Below are positions 44,598 to 54,194 of a DNA stretch of 64,000 nt, piece after piece. This stretch comes from Lactobacillus acidophilus (GTDB lineage: Bacteria > Bacillota > Bacilli > Lactobacillales > Lactobacillaceae): contig NZ_CP139575.1 of assembly GCF_034298135.1 (NCBI RefSeq), forward strand, positions 1-64,000, read 5' to 3'. Each line of letters begins with the position of its first letter. Positions within the stretch are counted from its first letter, which is position 1. A program made the position numbers and the translations under genes. The notes beneath the pieces are model-generated. The model worked only from the letters and a program-made list of their open reading frames with translations. It made no database searches and had not been told where the DNA came from.

Positions 44598-45863
44598 TTA
44601 GACTAGATATTCTTTAAAACGACCTTGATCATCCGGTGCAATGTTGGCTTCGATGTGGACGCCGTCGTCTTCATAGTTTTCACTCAAGATCTGAGCATTC
44701 TCGTGTAAGTAGGCCAGTTCCTTACCTGCACTCAAAGGAAGTGTGAGGTTGAACTTGCCATAATCAGAGAAGACACGCTTAGTGATGAGATCAGCCAAGA
44801 GCTTAATTGACTTGGGATCAGTTGCTGAATAAAGAATGTCGCTACCTTCGATCTGTGGATAATTGCGGTCGGTCTTGTCGGCCTTGTTGTAGGCGGTGAT
44901 CATTGGAATGCCTTTAACGCCGATCTCGTCTAGCACGTTCTGTGTAGTGCGGATCATCTGGACCATGTTAGGGTCGGATGCATCAACCACGTTAATCAAA
45001 AGATCAGCGTCGCGTGTTTCTTGCAAGGTTGCCTTGAATGATTCAACTAAGTTGTGTGGTAACTTAGAAATAAAACCAACGGTGTCAGACAAGATAAAAC
45101 TGAAATTATCTTTTAAATCAATACGACGCACGCTGGTGTCCAGAGTGGCAAAGAGCATGTTCTTAACGAAAACTTCCTTGTCGCTGCCTTCTTTAGAGAA
45201 TTCGCGGAGTAGGCCGTTCATTGTTGTGGACTTGCCGGCGTTGGTGTAGCCGACAAGAGCAACTTTAGGGATGCGACTTTGATTACGGCGAGCTGATTTA
45301 ATCTCTTCTTGGCTGGCAACAGCCTTGAGTTCTTTCTTAATAGCAGAGATTTGCTTACCGATTGTCCGACGATTTAATTCAAGTTTACTTTCACCGGCAC
45401 CACGGTTGGAGAAGCCACCACCACGTTGCTGGTCCAGGTTGTTCTCGGAAGGGTGAAGACGTGGCAATTCGTACTGCAATCTGGCGAGTTGAACTTGTAG
45501 CTTAGCTTGCTTAGTTCTTGCACGACTGGCGAAGATTTCTAAGATTAATTCAGTTCGATCAATCACGCGCATCTTGGTTAACTTCTCAAGATTACGGATC
45601 TGTACTGGAGTTAATTCATCATTTAAGACCAAGACTTTAGCTTTCAAGCCTTGGGCCATCGACTTAATCTCGTTAATCTTGCCGACACCGAAGTAAGTTC
45701 CGGCAACGATTGATTCCGCGTTTTGTGAGCTTTGACCAACTACTTCCATATTATTTGCTTCAGTTAAGTTAGCAAGTTCAGTCATGTAGTAGTCGAAGTT
45801 AGGATCCTTCAAGTTAACGCCTGCGATATAGGCCTTAGTTTTTTTAGGTTGATTATCTATCAT
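44598..45863 (-). CDS. hflX: Ribosome-associated GTPase HflX
   Basis: A 421-residue GTPase. The N-terminal HflX domain has QRGGGFSNRGAGESKLELNRR. The G domain has G1 GYTNAGKST, G3 DTVGFI and G4 NKAD. It binds and splits stalled ribosomes. GAGGTG precedes the ATG. It shares direction and GC-rich codon use with the CAP gene downstream, so they are likely one transcript. Confidence 0.94.
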   Translation of the reverse strand: MIDNQPKKTKAYIAGVNLKDPNFDYYMTELANLTEANNMEVVGQSSQNAESIVAGTYFGVGKINEIKSMAQGLKAKVLVLNDELTPVQIRNLEKLTKMRVIDRTELILEIFASRARTKQAKLQVQLARLQYELPRLHPSENNLDQQRGGGFSNRGAGESKLELNRRTIGKQISAIKKELKAVASQEEIKSARRNQSRIPKVALVGYTNAGKSTTMNGLLREFSKEGSDKEVFVKNMLFATLDTSVRRIDLKDNFSFILSDTVGFISKLPHNLVESFKATLQETRDADLLINVVDASDPNMVQMIRTTQNVLDEIGVKGIPMITAYNKADKTDRNYPQIEGSDILYSATDPKSIKLLADLITKRVFSDYGKFNLTLPLSAGKELAYLHENAQILSENYEDDGVHIEANIAPDDQGRFKEYLV

Positions 45864-46028
45864 GTAAACACCTCGTTATTAAAAATGTATGTAAGTTAAT
45901 TGTATTACATATTTAATATAATATGAAAAAACACGATTATTTAGATTAGAAAACCGTTACAGATCTGGTAAAAAACAGCAGTATGAGTATATAATAAGAA
46001 AGTTGTATAAATAAATAAGGGGATCAAA

Positions 46029-47084
46029 ATGGCAGAAAATAATCAACCAAATAATGATGTACGTCGCCATCACCACCATAGACATCACCGTCATCACCAT
46101 CGTAAGTTTTGGCATTGGTTCTGGATTGTGATCGGCGTTATTGTAGTCATTGTACTTTTTGTTTGTGGTATGGTTTATAAGAATTTACGCGATACCACGC
46201 AAAATATGTATACTCCCGTTGCTAAGACAACTAAGAGCAACAAGGGACGTAATCTTGATAATTTGCTAGCGCAGAAAAAACCAATCAATATTCTTTTGCT
46301 CGGTACTGATACTGGAGCAATGGGACGTAGCTGGAAAGGACGTACTGATACCATCATGATGATGGCAATTAATCCTAAGACTAATAGTACGTCAATTGTA
46401 TCTATTCCACGTGATTCAAATGCAATCTTCCCAGATTTCCCACAATATGGAGTAACGAAGATTAACTCTGCTTATACACTAGGCGGAGTTGGTGAAACAG
46501 TTAAGACATTGGATAAATACTATAGTGTGCCAATTGACGGTTACATTATGATCAACATGGGTGGTCTTAAGAAGGCTATTGATCAAGTTGGTGGTATTGA
46601 TGTAACTTCACCATTGACTTTCGACAATATGGGATACCACTTCCAAGAAGGTAAGACCTACCATATGGATGGTAAGAAGGCATTAGCCTTTGCTCAACTT
46701 AGACATGGGGATCCACGTCAAGATTATGGTCGTCAAGACCGTGATCGCCGTGTTGTCATGGCACTTCTTAAGAAGTCTATCTCACCTACTACATTACTTA
46801 ATACTAAATTCTTGAATTCAATCTCAAGTGAAATGCAAACTGACTTGACTATGAATCAAATGTACAAGATCGGGATGGATTATAGACATGCAACAGATAA
46901 CTTGTCACAAGATCATGCTCAAGGTGTAAGTAAGCAAACTCAGAATCCTAAGTTTGGTACTATGGAAATCGAAGTAGTAAGTAGACAAGAAAGGCAAAGA
47001 GTGTCTGATAAATTAAGAGCAGCATTAGGTCTTCCTAAGGTACGAGTTGCTGCTAATAGTGCCAGCTATGTCATGAATCAATAG
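46029..47084 (+). CDS. epsA: EpsA, LCP-family polysaccharide attachment protein
   Basis: A 351-residue LytR-CpsA-Psr protein heading the exopolysaccharide cluster. The cytoplasmic N-terminus is very His/Arg-rich (residues 13-30), followed by a transmembrane helix (about 33-55) and the LCP domain with LLGTDT, GRTDTIMMMA, SIPRDS and QLRHGDPRQDYGRQDRDRR. It probably transfers the finished polymer to the wall. AAGGGGA precedes the ATG and a TATAAT box lies at 45990-45995. Confidence 0.92.
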   Translation: MAENNQPNNDVRRHHHHRHHRHHHRKFWHWFWIVIGVIVVIVLFVCGMVYKNLRDTTQNMYTPVAKTTKSNKGRNLDNLLAQKKPINILLLGTDTGAMGRSWKGRTDTIMMMAINPKTNSTSIVSIPRDSNAIFPDFPQYGVTKINSAYTLGGVGETVKTLDKYYSVPIDGYIMINMGGLKKAIDQVGGIDVTSPLTFDNMGYHFQEGKTYHMDGKKALAFAQLRHGDPRQDYGRQDRDRRVVMALLKKSISPTTLLNTKFLNSISSEMQTDLTMNQMYKIGMDYRHATDNLSQDHAQGVSKQTQNPKFGTMEIEVVSRQERQRVSDKLRAALGLPKVRVAANSASYVMNQ

Positions 47085-47105
47085 TAATAGTATAAGGAAA
47101 GAGAT

Positions 47106-47981
47106 ATGGAACAAAAACAAGAACAAGAAAATACAATCGATCTTACCCAATTATTACGCATTTGCCGTAAGCATATCTGGGCATTGATTCTTTGGAGTGT
47201 AGGTCTTGCCTTAGTGGGCTGGGGAGTTTCAGAATTTGTAATTTCTCCTAAATATACTTCAACTGCTCAATTATTAGTTAACCAAAAGAGTCGTAACAAT
47301 GATCCAAACGCAGCTTATGCGACTCAACAAGCTAACATGCAGATGGTTACTACTTATAAAGACATTGTAACAAGTAACAAGATCTTAACAGAAGCTTCTA
47401 ATCGTTTGGCCAATCCAACTGTTGTTGTGAAAAAAGCACAAAAAGCAGTGTACAGAACTGATGAAAATGGTAGAAGAAGATTAGTAAGAAAAGCTCAACC
47501 AGCTGTAATTGAACGAAGCGGTAAGAGTTATTCAGTTTCTGCAAGTGAACTTGCTAAGAGTATCTCAGTAGGTACCCAACAACAATCACAAGTCTTCTCA
47601 ATTTCAGCGGAAGCCGATACACCAGCTAAGGCGAAGGCAGAAGTAAATGCAGTAGCTGAAACGTTCCGTAAAGAAATTCCTACTATTATGAGCGTTAATA
47701 ACGTAACGATTGTGGCAAATGGTACTAATGGTGTTCAATCCTCACCTAACGTTAAGTTGTTCACTCTAGCTGGATTTGTAGTTGGGTTAGTATTGAGCTT
47801 TGCTGTAGTTATTATTCGTGAAATGAGTAATACTACTGTTCGTGACGATGAATTCTTAACTCGTGAATTAGGCTTAACTAACTTAGGTCAAATTGCTCAC
47901 TTCCACTTGTCATCTTCATTTACTATTAAAAAGAGTGCAAATATGACTAATCGTGGACAAGCTAAGAGACGTAGAGTATAA
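47106..47981 (+). CDS. epsB: EpsB, Wzz/CpsC-type chain-length and kinase-activating protein
   Basis: A 291-residue polysaccharide co-polymerase. Two transmembrane helices (about 25-45 and 220-240) flank an extracytoplasmic domain. The N-terminal Wzz signature (IDLTQLLRICRKHIWALI) and KYTSTAQLLVN are clear. It activates the tyrosine kinase EpsC encoded 15 bases downstream and sets chain length. AAGGAAAG precedes the start. Confidence 0.93.
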   Translation: MEQKQEQENTIDLTQLLRICRKHIWALILWSVGLALVGWGVSEFVISPKYTSTAQLLVNQKSRNNDPNAAYATQQANMQMVTTYKDIVTSNKILTEASNRLANPTVVVKKAQKAVYRTDENGRRRLVRKAQPAVIERSGKSYSVSASELAKSISVGTQQQSQVFSISAEADTPAKAKAEVNAVAETFRKEIPTIMSVNNVTIVANGTNGVQSSPNVKLFTLAGFVVGLVLSFAVVIIREMSNTTVRDDEFLTRELGLTNLGQIAHFHLSSSFTIKKSANMTNRGQAKRRRV

Positions 47982-47996
47982 GAGTAGGAGGACAAA

Positions 47997-48779
47997 ATGC
48001 CATTATTTAAGAAAAAGCGTGGTACAGATGAAACTATTAAACATGGTGCTAAGTTAATCACTGTAGCTAAGCCAAAGAGTCCAATAGCTGAACAATTCCG
48101 TACTGTTCGTACTAATATTAACTTTATGGCAGTGGATCATGACATTAAGTCTTTAGCATTTACTTCTGCTAATATTAGTGAAGATAAATCTACTGTGGCT
48201 GCTAACGTTGCTGTTACTTATGCTCAAGCAGGTCGTAAAGTCTTATTGGTCGATGCCGACTTACGTAGACCTACAGTGCACTCAACCTTTAACTTAAGTA
48301 ATCATGTTGGTCTTAGTACGGTTATCTCTTCAACTGCTAAGGAAGTTGATCTTGATAGCGTAGTACAAGAGAGCGGCGTAGATAATCTTTACGTGTTAAC
48401 GGCTGGTCCGATGCCACCTAACCCGGCAGAACTGATAGGTTCTAAGCGTATGCGTGACTTTGTTAAACTTACTGAAGAACACTACGATTTAGTTATTATC
48501 GACTTAGCTCCTGTTCTTGAAGTATCTGATACACAAGAACTTGCTAGTCACTTAGATGGGGTTGTCTTAGTAGTTCGCCAAGGGAAGACGCAAAAGATGG
48601 CCATTAAGCGTGCTGTTGAAATGCTTGAATTTGCAAAGGCACGTATCTTGGGTTACATCATGAATGATGTAAGTTCTGATAATGCGGGTTATGGCTATGG
48701 TTACGGCTACGGCTATGGTTATGGCTACGGAGAAGAAGATACAAAGAAAAAAGGATTGTTCTCTAAATTTAGGAAGTAA
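47997..48779 (+). CDS. epsC: EpsC, BY-type tyrosine kinase (CpsD)
   Basis: A 260-residue bacterial tyrosine kinase. Walker A is TSANISEDKSTVAANVA, keeping Lys-Ser-Thr but lacking the usual Gly-x-Gly before the lysine. Walker A' is VLLVDADLRRP and Walker B VIIDLAP. The C-terminus holds a Tyr-Gly run (eight Tyr alternating with Gly, about 231-247), the autophosphorylation cluster, then GEED. It works with EpsB and is dephosphorylated by EpsD. Confidence 0.92.
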   Translation: MPLFKKKRGTDETIKHGAKLITVAKPKSPIAEQFRTVRTNINFMAVDHDIKSLAFTSANISEDKSTVAANVAVTYAQAGRKVLLVDADLRRPTVHSTFNLSNHVGLSTVISSTAKEVDLDSVVQESGVDNLYVLTAGPMPPNPAELIGSKRMRDFVKLTEEHYDLVIIDLAPVLEVSDTQELASHLDGVVLVVRQGKTQKMAIKRAVEMLEFAKARILGYIMNDVSSDNAGYGYGYGYGYGYGYGEEDTKKKGLFSKFRK

Positions 48780-48781
48780 TT

Positions 48782-49552
48782 ATGACTTTAGTTGATATTC
48801 ACTGTCACATTTTGCCAGGAATTGATGATGGATCAAAAGATTGGGAAACATCAATTAAGTTGGCAAGGGATGCTGTAAAAGATGGTATAACACATGCAGT
48901 ATGTACACCACATACGTTAAATGGAAAATATCTTAATCACAAAGATGATGTGATTCGATTAACTGAGAACTTTCAAGATATGCTTGATGAAGCAAAGATT
49001 CCATTAACAGTATTTCCTGGGCAAGAAGTGCGTATTTCAGGCGATTTGCCTGATGCATTAGATAATGATGACATTCTCTTCTTAGATGAAGAGGGACAAT
49101 ACATGTTATTGGAATTTCCAAGTGATGATGTACCAACTTATGCTAAAGATATGATCTTTAGCATTCAACAACGTGGTATTACACCAATTGTTGTGCATCC
49201 GGAACGTAACAGTAGAATCTTAAAAGAGCCACATATCTCGCAAGAATTAATTGAGCAAGGTTGTCTAGTTCAAATTACTGCTAGTTCATATGTTGGAACA
49301 TTTGGCCAGAAAATAGAAGAAATGAGTAGACGCTTCATTGAAGCTGGACAATGTGCTTGCTTTGCATCCGATGCTCATGATCTGCCTAAGAGACAATATG
49401 AATATAGTGCAGCATTAAAGAAGTTGAGCAATGAATTTGGAAGTGGACGTGCTCAAGAATTCGAAGATAATGCTCGCGCAATTGTGAACGGCGATAATGT
49501 TCAATTGAATTGGCGACCACTTAAGAAAAAGAAGAAGTTTTGGTTATTTTAA
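48782..49552 (+). CDS. epsD: EpsD, PHP-type protein tyrosine phosphatase (CpsB/Wzh)
   Basis: A 256-residue manganese-dependent phosphatase of the PHP fold. Metal motifs are DIHCHILPGIDDG at the N-terminus, CTPHT, VHPERN and SDAHD. It removes phosphate from EpsC and so cycles polymer assembly. It starts 2 bases after the epsC stop. Confidence 0.94.
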   Translation: MTLVDIHCHILPGIDDGSKDWETSIKLARDAVKDGITHAVCTPHTLNGKYLNHKDDVIRLTENFQDMLDEAKIPLTVFPGQEVRISGDLPDALDNDDILFLDEEGQYMLLEFPSDDVPTYAKDMIFSIQQRGITPIVVHPERNSRILKEPHISQELIEQGCLVQITASSYVGTFGQKIEEMSRRFIEAGQCACFASDAHDLPKRQYEYSAALKKLSNEFGSGRAQEFEDNARAIVNGDNVQLNWRPLKKKKKFWLF

Positions 49553-49641
49553 TCATAGAAATAAAGAAGTATTATAATACAGCTTTAGGAGTAGTTGGTT
49601 TTTAAGTAAGTTACTAAGTAAAAAAGAGGATAAGAGGAATA

Positions 49642-50295
49642 ATGATGGCGATGGAAAGACTGAAAGTTAATCCTAAGAAGGTATATAATCGACCTTTTTA
49701 TCACACAGTTAAGCGGTTATTTGATATCGTAGCCAGTGCGATTGGATTAGTTCTTCTATCACCATTATTTTTGTATCTAATTATTAGAATTAGACACGAA
49801 GATGGTGGCCCAGCATTTTATTCGCAAGAGCGAATTGGTAAGAATGAAAAGCCATTTAGAATGTGGAAGTTTCGTTCCATGGTTGTTAATGCAGATAAGA
49901 TGCTGGATAAATTAGAAGATCAAAATGAAGTCAATGGAGCTATGTTTAAGATTAAAGATGATCCAAGAATTACCAAAATTGGGCATATGATTCGTAAATA
50001 TAGTCTTGATGAATTACCACAATTATACAATGTTCTGATCGGAGACATGTCGTTAGTAGGACCACGTCCACCTCTTCCTTCTGAAGTTGAAGAGTATACG
50101 GATTATGATAAACAACGTCTATTAGTTATGCCTGGGTGTACTGGACTTTGGCAAGTAACGCGTAGAAATGAAGCAGACTTTGATGAAATGGTATGGCTTG
50201 ATATTGTTTATATCAATCATTCTGGATTGTGGGAAGACTTTAAATTGATTATTAAGACCGTATTAGTTATGATTCATCCGAATGGGGCTTATTAA
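49642..50295 (+). CDS. epsE: EpsE, priming undecaprenyl-phosphate sugar phosphotransferase
   Basis: A 217-residue polyisoprenyl-phosphate hexose-1-phosphate transferase. One membrane helix (about 27-48) is followed by the catalytic part with SQERIGKNEKPFRMWKFRSM, KYSLDELPQLYNVL, DMSLVGPRPPLP and PGCTGLWQV. It puts the first sugar (glucose or galactose) on the lipid carrier. GAGGA precedes the ATG. Several in-frame ATGs are near; the first is used. Confidence 0.93.
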   Translation: MMAMERLKVNPKKVYNRPFYHTVKRLFDIVASAIGLVLLSPLFLYLIIRIRHEDGGPAFYSQERIGKNEKPFRMWKFRSMVVNADKMLDKLEDQNEVNGAMFKIKDDPRITKIGHMIRKYSLDELPQLYNVLIGDMSLVGPRPPLPSEVEEYTDYDKQRLLVMPGCTGLWQVTRRNEADFDEMVWLDIVYINHSGLWEDFKLIIKTVLVMIHPNGAY

Positions 50296-50303
50296 GGAGT
50301 TTT

Positions 50304-51077
50304 ATGAAAATAAAAATTTTAGTTGCTGCACATAAGAAATTTCCAATGCCAAATACTGATGGATATATGCCTGTGTTAGTAGGTGCAGCTAAAAATTATA
50401 AACCAGACATTAAATATCAAAGAGACGACGAGGGTGATAATATATCTTTTAAGAATCCAAATTATAATGAACTGACCGCTGTTTATTGGGCTTGGAAGAA
50501 TTTGGAAAATGTAGATGCAGTAGGTCTTGTCCACTATCGTCGTCTCTTTTTTGATACGAAACCGTATACGTTAAGTAATGTTATTAGTATCAAAAAAATA
50601 GAAGAATTACTAACTCAATATGATGTAATCCTTCCTAAAAAAAGAAACTATTATATTGAGACAAATTATTCTCATTATATACATGCTCATCATCGGGAAC
50701 CTTTAGATAGAACGAGAGATGTAGTTGCCCAAAATTATCCACAATATTTATCAAATTTTGATAAAGCAATGCATAGAAGAAAAGCGCATATGTTTAATAT
50801 GTTCATAATGCGTAAAAAGGTTTTTGAATCATATTGTAATTTTGTTTTTGGTGTATTGAGTAAATTAGAAAATATAATAGATATTTCAAATTATTCTGTA
50901 CAAGAAGCAAGAGTATATGGATATATTTCAGAATTGTTAATGGATGTTTGGCTTGAAACTAATGGAATCAAATATGTTGAAATGCCATGGGGACAGATTG
51001 GCGGTAAGAATAATGTGAAAAAGGCTATTTTTCTTATAAAAAGAAAGATGGGAATAAAGACTAAAACACACTTTTAA
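50304..51077 (+). CDS. DUF4422 glycosyltransferase
   Basis: A 257-residue cytoplasmic protein of the DUF4422 glycosyltransferase family: KILVAAHKKFPMP at the start, then ELTAVYWAWKN and VGLVHYRRLFF. Family members are found throughout capsule clusters and add a hexose. It follows epsE by 8 bases with AGGAG. From here to about 55490 the DNA is markedly more AT-rich, as is usual for the exchangeable middle of such clusters. Confidence 0.85.
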   Translation: MKIKILVAAHKKFPMPNTDGYMPVLVGAAKNYKPDIKYQRDDEGDNISFKNPNYNELTAVYWAWKNLENVDAVGLVHYRRLFFDTKPYTLSNVISIKKIEELLTQYDVILPKKRNYYIETNYSHYIHAHHREPLDRTRDVVAQNYPQYLSNFDKAMHRRKAHMFNMFIMRKKVFESYCNFVFGVLSKLENIIDISNYSVQEARVYGYISELLMDVWLETNGIKYVEMPWGQIGGKNNVKKAIFLIKRKMGIKTKTHF

Positions 51078-51093
51078 ATTGTAGGGAAAAATT

Positions 51094-51975
51094 ATGAATA
51101 ATATAGCAGCGATAGTAGTTACATATAATAGAAAAAAATTATTAAAAAAATGTATTAAAGGACTAAAAGAGCAAACAGAAAAAGCTGATATCATTATTAT
51201 TGATAATATGAGTACTGATGGTACTTTAGAAATGTTACAGCCTTTAATTAATTCAAACGAAATAATTTATCACTCGACTGGAAAAAATATTGGTGGTGCT
51301 GGTGGCTTTTATGAGGGAATAAAACTAGCTTATGAAATGGGATATAAATATTTTTGGTTAATGGATGATGATTGTATTCCAACTTCTTCCGCTTTAGAAA
51401 AATTAATGAATGTAGTAAATGAGAAAAAAAATTTTGGTTTTTTGGTAAGTAAAGCCCTATGGAAAGATGGAGAAGTATGTAAAATGAATATACCTAAGAT
51501 AAAACTTACCAAGCAAGTAAATGATTTCTCAAAAAAGGTTATTCAAATTAAAATGGGAACATTCGTTTCGTTTCTAACCTCAAGAGAAGTAGTAGAAAAA
51601 GTAGGATTACCTATAAAAGAATTCTTTATTTGGGGGGATGATTTGGAATATAGCCAAAGAATTTCCCAAAAATTTCCATCTTATTTGGTTACAAATAGTC
51701 TTGTGTATCATGAAACTAAATTGAATGAAGGGTCTAATATTGCATTAGATAGCGTTGATCGTTTAAAACGATATAAACTTGCATATAGAAATGAAGTTGT
51801 TTTGTTTAAAGAAATGGGATTGCAAGGGCAAATGTATCAATATTTTCGTTTAGTTCTGCATTGTGGACGGATTCTGTTTAAGAGCAAAGATCATAAAAAA
51901 GAACGATTGAATATTATTTTTCAAGGCACACGAGCTGGATATAATTTCCATCCCGTAATAAAAAATATCAAATAG
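51094..51975 (+). CDS. GT2 glycosyltransferase, galactofuranosyltransferase-like
   Basis: A 293-residue GT-A family 2 enzyme: AAIVVTYNRKKLLKKCIKGL, DNMSTDGT, and the DxD-type WLMDDDCIP. The GGAGGFYEGIKLAYE and IWGDDLEYSQR segments resemble GlfT-type galactofuranosyltransferases. A UDP-galactopyranose mutase gene (glf) lies in the same cluster, which supports this. Acceptor unknown. Confidence 0.82.
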   Translation: MNNIAAIVVTYNRKKLLKKCIKGLKEQTEKADIIIIDNMSTDGTLEMLQPLINSNEIIYHSTGKNIGGAGGFYEGIKLAYEMGYKYFWLMDDDCIPTSSALEKLMNVVNEKKNFGFLVSKALWKDGEVCKMNIPKIKLTKQVNDFSKKVIQIKMGTFVSFLTSREVVEKVGLPIKEFFIWGDDLEYSQRISQKFPSYLVTNSLVYHETKLNEGSNIALDSVDRLKRYKLAYRNEVVLFKEMGLQGQMYQYFRLVLHCGRILFKSKDHKKERLNIIFQGTRAGYNFHPVIKNIK

Positions 51976-51987
51976 AAAAGGAAAAAT

Positions 51988-53133
51988 ATGAGAGTTTTAA
52001 TTGTACATAATAGAGAAATTAGCGATTTTCCGCCTGTTAGAAGTCTGGTTGATGCTTTAATAGCTAATAAAGTTAAAACCACTATAATTACTCGAGATGA
52101 AAATAATGTATTAGATAGTTATGGTGATAAATTAAAAGTTTTGGAATTATTGCCATATGCTTCAAATGGTAATTTTAAAAATACTTATAAATTTTTTGAA
52201 AATAGAAAGCTAATTAGAAAATGGGTAAAGAAGGAGATGAAAAATAATGATATTATTTGGACAACTACGGATGCAACTGTTCGAGAAATTGGACCTGATT
52301 TGCTTAATTACAAACATGTTATGCAATTAATGGAATTAGTTGAATACGTGCCAAAATTCCCTTTAATTCCTAAAAAAAATTTATTTAAATTCAATATAAC
52401 TAAATATGCCCATCATGCTTGGAAGATAGTGGTACCTGAAATAAATAGAGCTTATATTCAAAAGGTATGGTGGGATCTTGAAAAAACTCCTAAAATTTTA
52501 CCCAATAAACCATATAAAATTAACTTTGAAAATAAAGATGATGATACTTCAAGAATATCAGATATTATAGAGACAATGCGAAGTGATCAACGATTAAAAA
52601 TATTATATCAAGGTGTATTTGATAAAGATAGAAAATTAGATGAATTTGCAAAGACAATTGAAAATGAAAGTGATAAATTTTGTCTTTATATAATGGGAAA
52701 ACAAAATAAATATAGTAAAGAACTTTGTAAAAAATATCCCCATATTCGATATATACCATATATAACATCACCGAATCATTTGAAAATAACAAGAGAAGCA
52801 GATATTGGATTACTACCATATTTTCCAGTAAGAGTTGGTAATAATTCAATATTAAATGCGTTATATTGTGCACCGAATAAAATTTATGAATACTCTGCAT
52901 TTGGTAAGCCAATGCTAGGAACTGATGTCTTAGGGTTAAAATATCCTTTTGAAAAGTATAAAATGGGGTATACGGTTTCAAAATTAGAAGAAAAAGAAAT
53001 TTTAGAAAAATTAAATAAAATACTTGTCAATTATCAGAAGATGAGTGAAAATTCCAGACGTTTCTTTCAATCTGTTAATTGGGATAAGAAAATTGATGAA
53101 ATTTTGGAGATTAAAGAAGAGGAAAAAGATTGA
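51988..53133 (+). CDS. GT4-like glycosyltransferase
   Basis: A 381-residue GT-B fold enzyme. The N-terminal domain begins MRVLIVHNREISDFPPVR; the C-terminal domain has ILYQGVFDKDRKLDEF and the nucleotide-sugar site NKIYEYSAFGKPMLG with the typical glutamate. It overlaps the next gene by 4 bases. The sugar donor cannot be told. Confidence 0.82.
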   Translation: MRVLIVHNREISDFPPVRSLVDALIANKVKTTIITRDENNVLDSYGDKLKVLELLPYASNGNFKNTYKFFENRKLIRKWVKKEMKNNDIIWTTTDATVREIGPDLLNYKHVMQLMELVEYVPKFPLIPKKNLFKFNITKYAHHAWKIVVPEINRAYIQKVWWDLEKTPKILPNKPYKINFENKDDDTSRISDIIETMRSDQRLKILYQGVFDKDRKLDEFAKTIENESDKFCLYIMGKQNKYSKELCKKYPHIRYIPYITSPNHLKITREADIGLLPYFPVRVGNNSILNALYCAPNKIYEYSAFGKPMLGTDVLGLKYPFEKYKMGYTVSKLEEKEILEKLNKILVNYQKMSENSRRFFQSVNWDKKIDEILEIKEEEKD

Positions 53134-54170
53134 AGAAAAAAACATTAACTATCGGGGTAGCTGCATATAATGCGGCAAAAATTATTTCTAATTGTTTAGA
53201 TAGTTTACTCATTGATGAAGTAAAAAATGATATAGAAGTTTTAGTTATTAATGATGGCTCCACAGATAACATACAAAGTGTTGTAGCTACGTATGAAAAT
53301 AGATATCCTAATAGTATACGGTTAATTAATAAAAAAAATGGAGGACATGGTTCTACAATTAATAAGACAATAGAAGAAGCTAAGGGCGAGTATTTAAAAA
53401 TGGTGGATGCTGATGATAGTGTTGAAAAACAAGGTTTCATAGCATTAGTACGTCATCTGAAGAAAACCAATGCTGATGTTGTTATGTCACCGTATTATAG
53501 AGTAAATATTGTTAATAATCATAAAAAATTAATAGGTTATTTAAAGTCTTCGAATAAGGAGAGTATTGTTGATAATAAACTCGTAAATCTGCAGGATATT
53601 TATCAAGACTTATTGGTAGCAATGCATAGTTTGACTTACAGGACTACTTTGTTAAAGGAAAATAATTATAAAATAGATGAACATTGTTTTTATGTGGATG
53701 TTGAATATTCTATTTACTATTTCTTAAAAGCTAAGAATGTATTATTACTTAATGAACCTGTATATAACTATAATATAGGTTCCTCTGATCAAAGTGTTAA
53801 TATAGATAATATGAGAGCTAGAAGGGCGCAACACTTAAGGGTAGCAAAAAGTATGGTGAACTTTTATAAAAAAGAAAGAAATAAAATTCCTTCATATATG
53901 AAAAGCTTTTTTAAAAATAATATAGTTAATATGATCTTAGTTAATGAATATAAGTTATTAATGTCACTAAAATCAAGTAAAAACTCAAAAATAGAATTGA
54001 TAAAATTCGATAAATATTTAAAAAAGAATTCTATTGAGTTATATGAGGGTGTCACAACCTTTAATAATAGTAAAAAAATAAAACTACTTAAAATATTGAG
54101 AAAAATAAATTTTAATGGATATACCATAGTTCATAATTTATGTAAAAAGTCGTTGACTACTCATATATAA
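53130..54170 (+). CDS. GT2 glycosyltransferase
   Basis: A 346-residue family 2 enzyme: LTIGVAAYNAAKIISNCLDSL, VINDGSTDN, the DxD motif KMVDADDSV, and a long basic C-terminal half rich in Lys and Asn. TTG start overlaps the stop of the previous gene (ATTGA), so translation is coupled. Very AT-rich. Confidence 0.83.
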   Translation: MKKKTLTIGVAAYNAAKIISNCLDSLLIDEVKNDIEVLVINDGSTDNIQSVVATYENRYPNSIRLINKKNGGHGSTINKTIEEAKGEYLKMVDADDSVEKQGFIALVRHLKKTNADVVMSPYYRVNIVNNHKKLIGYLKSSNKESIVDNKLVNLQDIYQDLLVAMHSLTYRTTLLKENNYKIDEHCFYVDVEYSIYYFLKAKNVLLLNEPVYNYNIGSSDQSVNIDNMRARRAQHLRVAKSMVNFYKKERNKIPSYMKSFFKNNIVNMILVNEYKLLMSLKSSKNSKIELIKFDKYLKKNSIELYEGVTTFNNSKKIKLLKILRKINFNGYTIVHNLCKKSLTTHI

Positions 54171-54194
54171 ATTAATTAGTAAGGTTTAATATTT

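Noticed and set aside
48690..48735. Tyr-Gly codon repeat as a sequencing artefact
   Set aside because: The frame stays open into a normal C-terminus and such Tyr clusters are expected in BY-kinases; repeat number may vary between strains.
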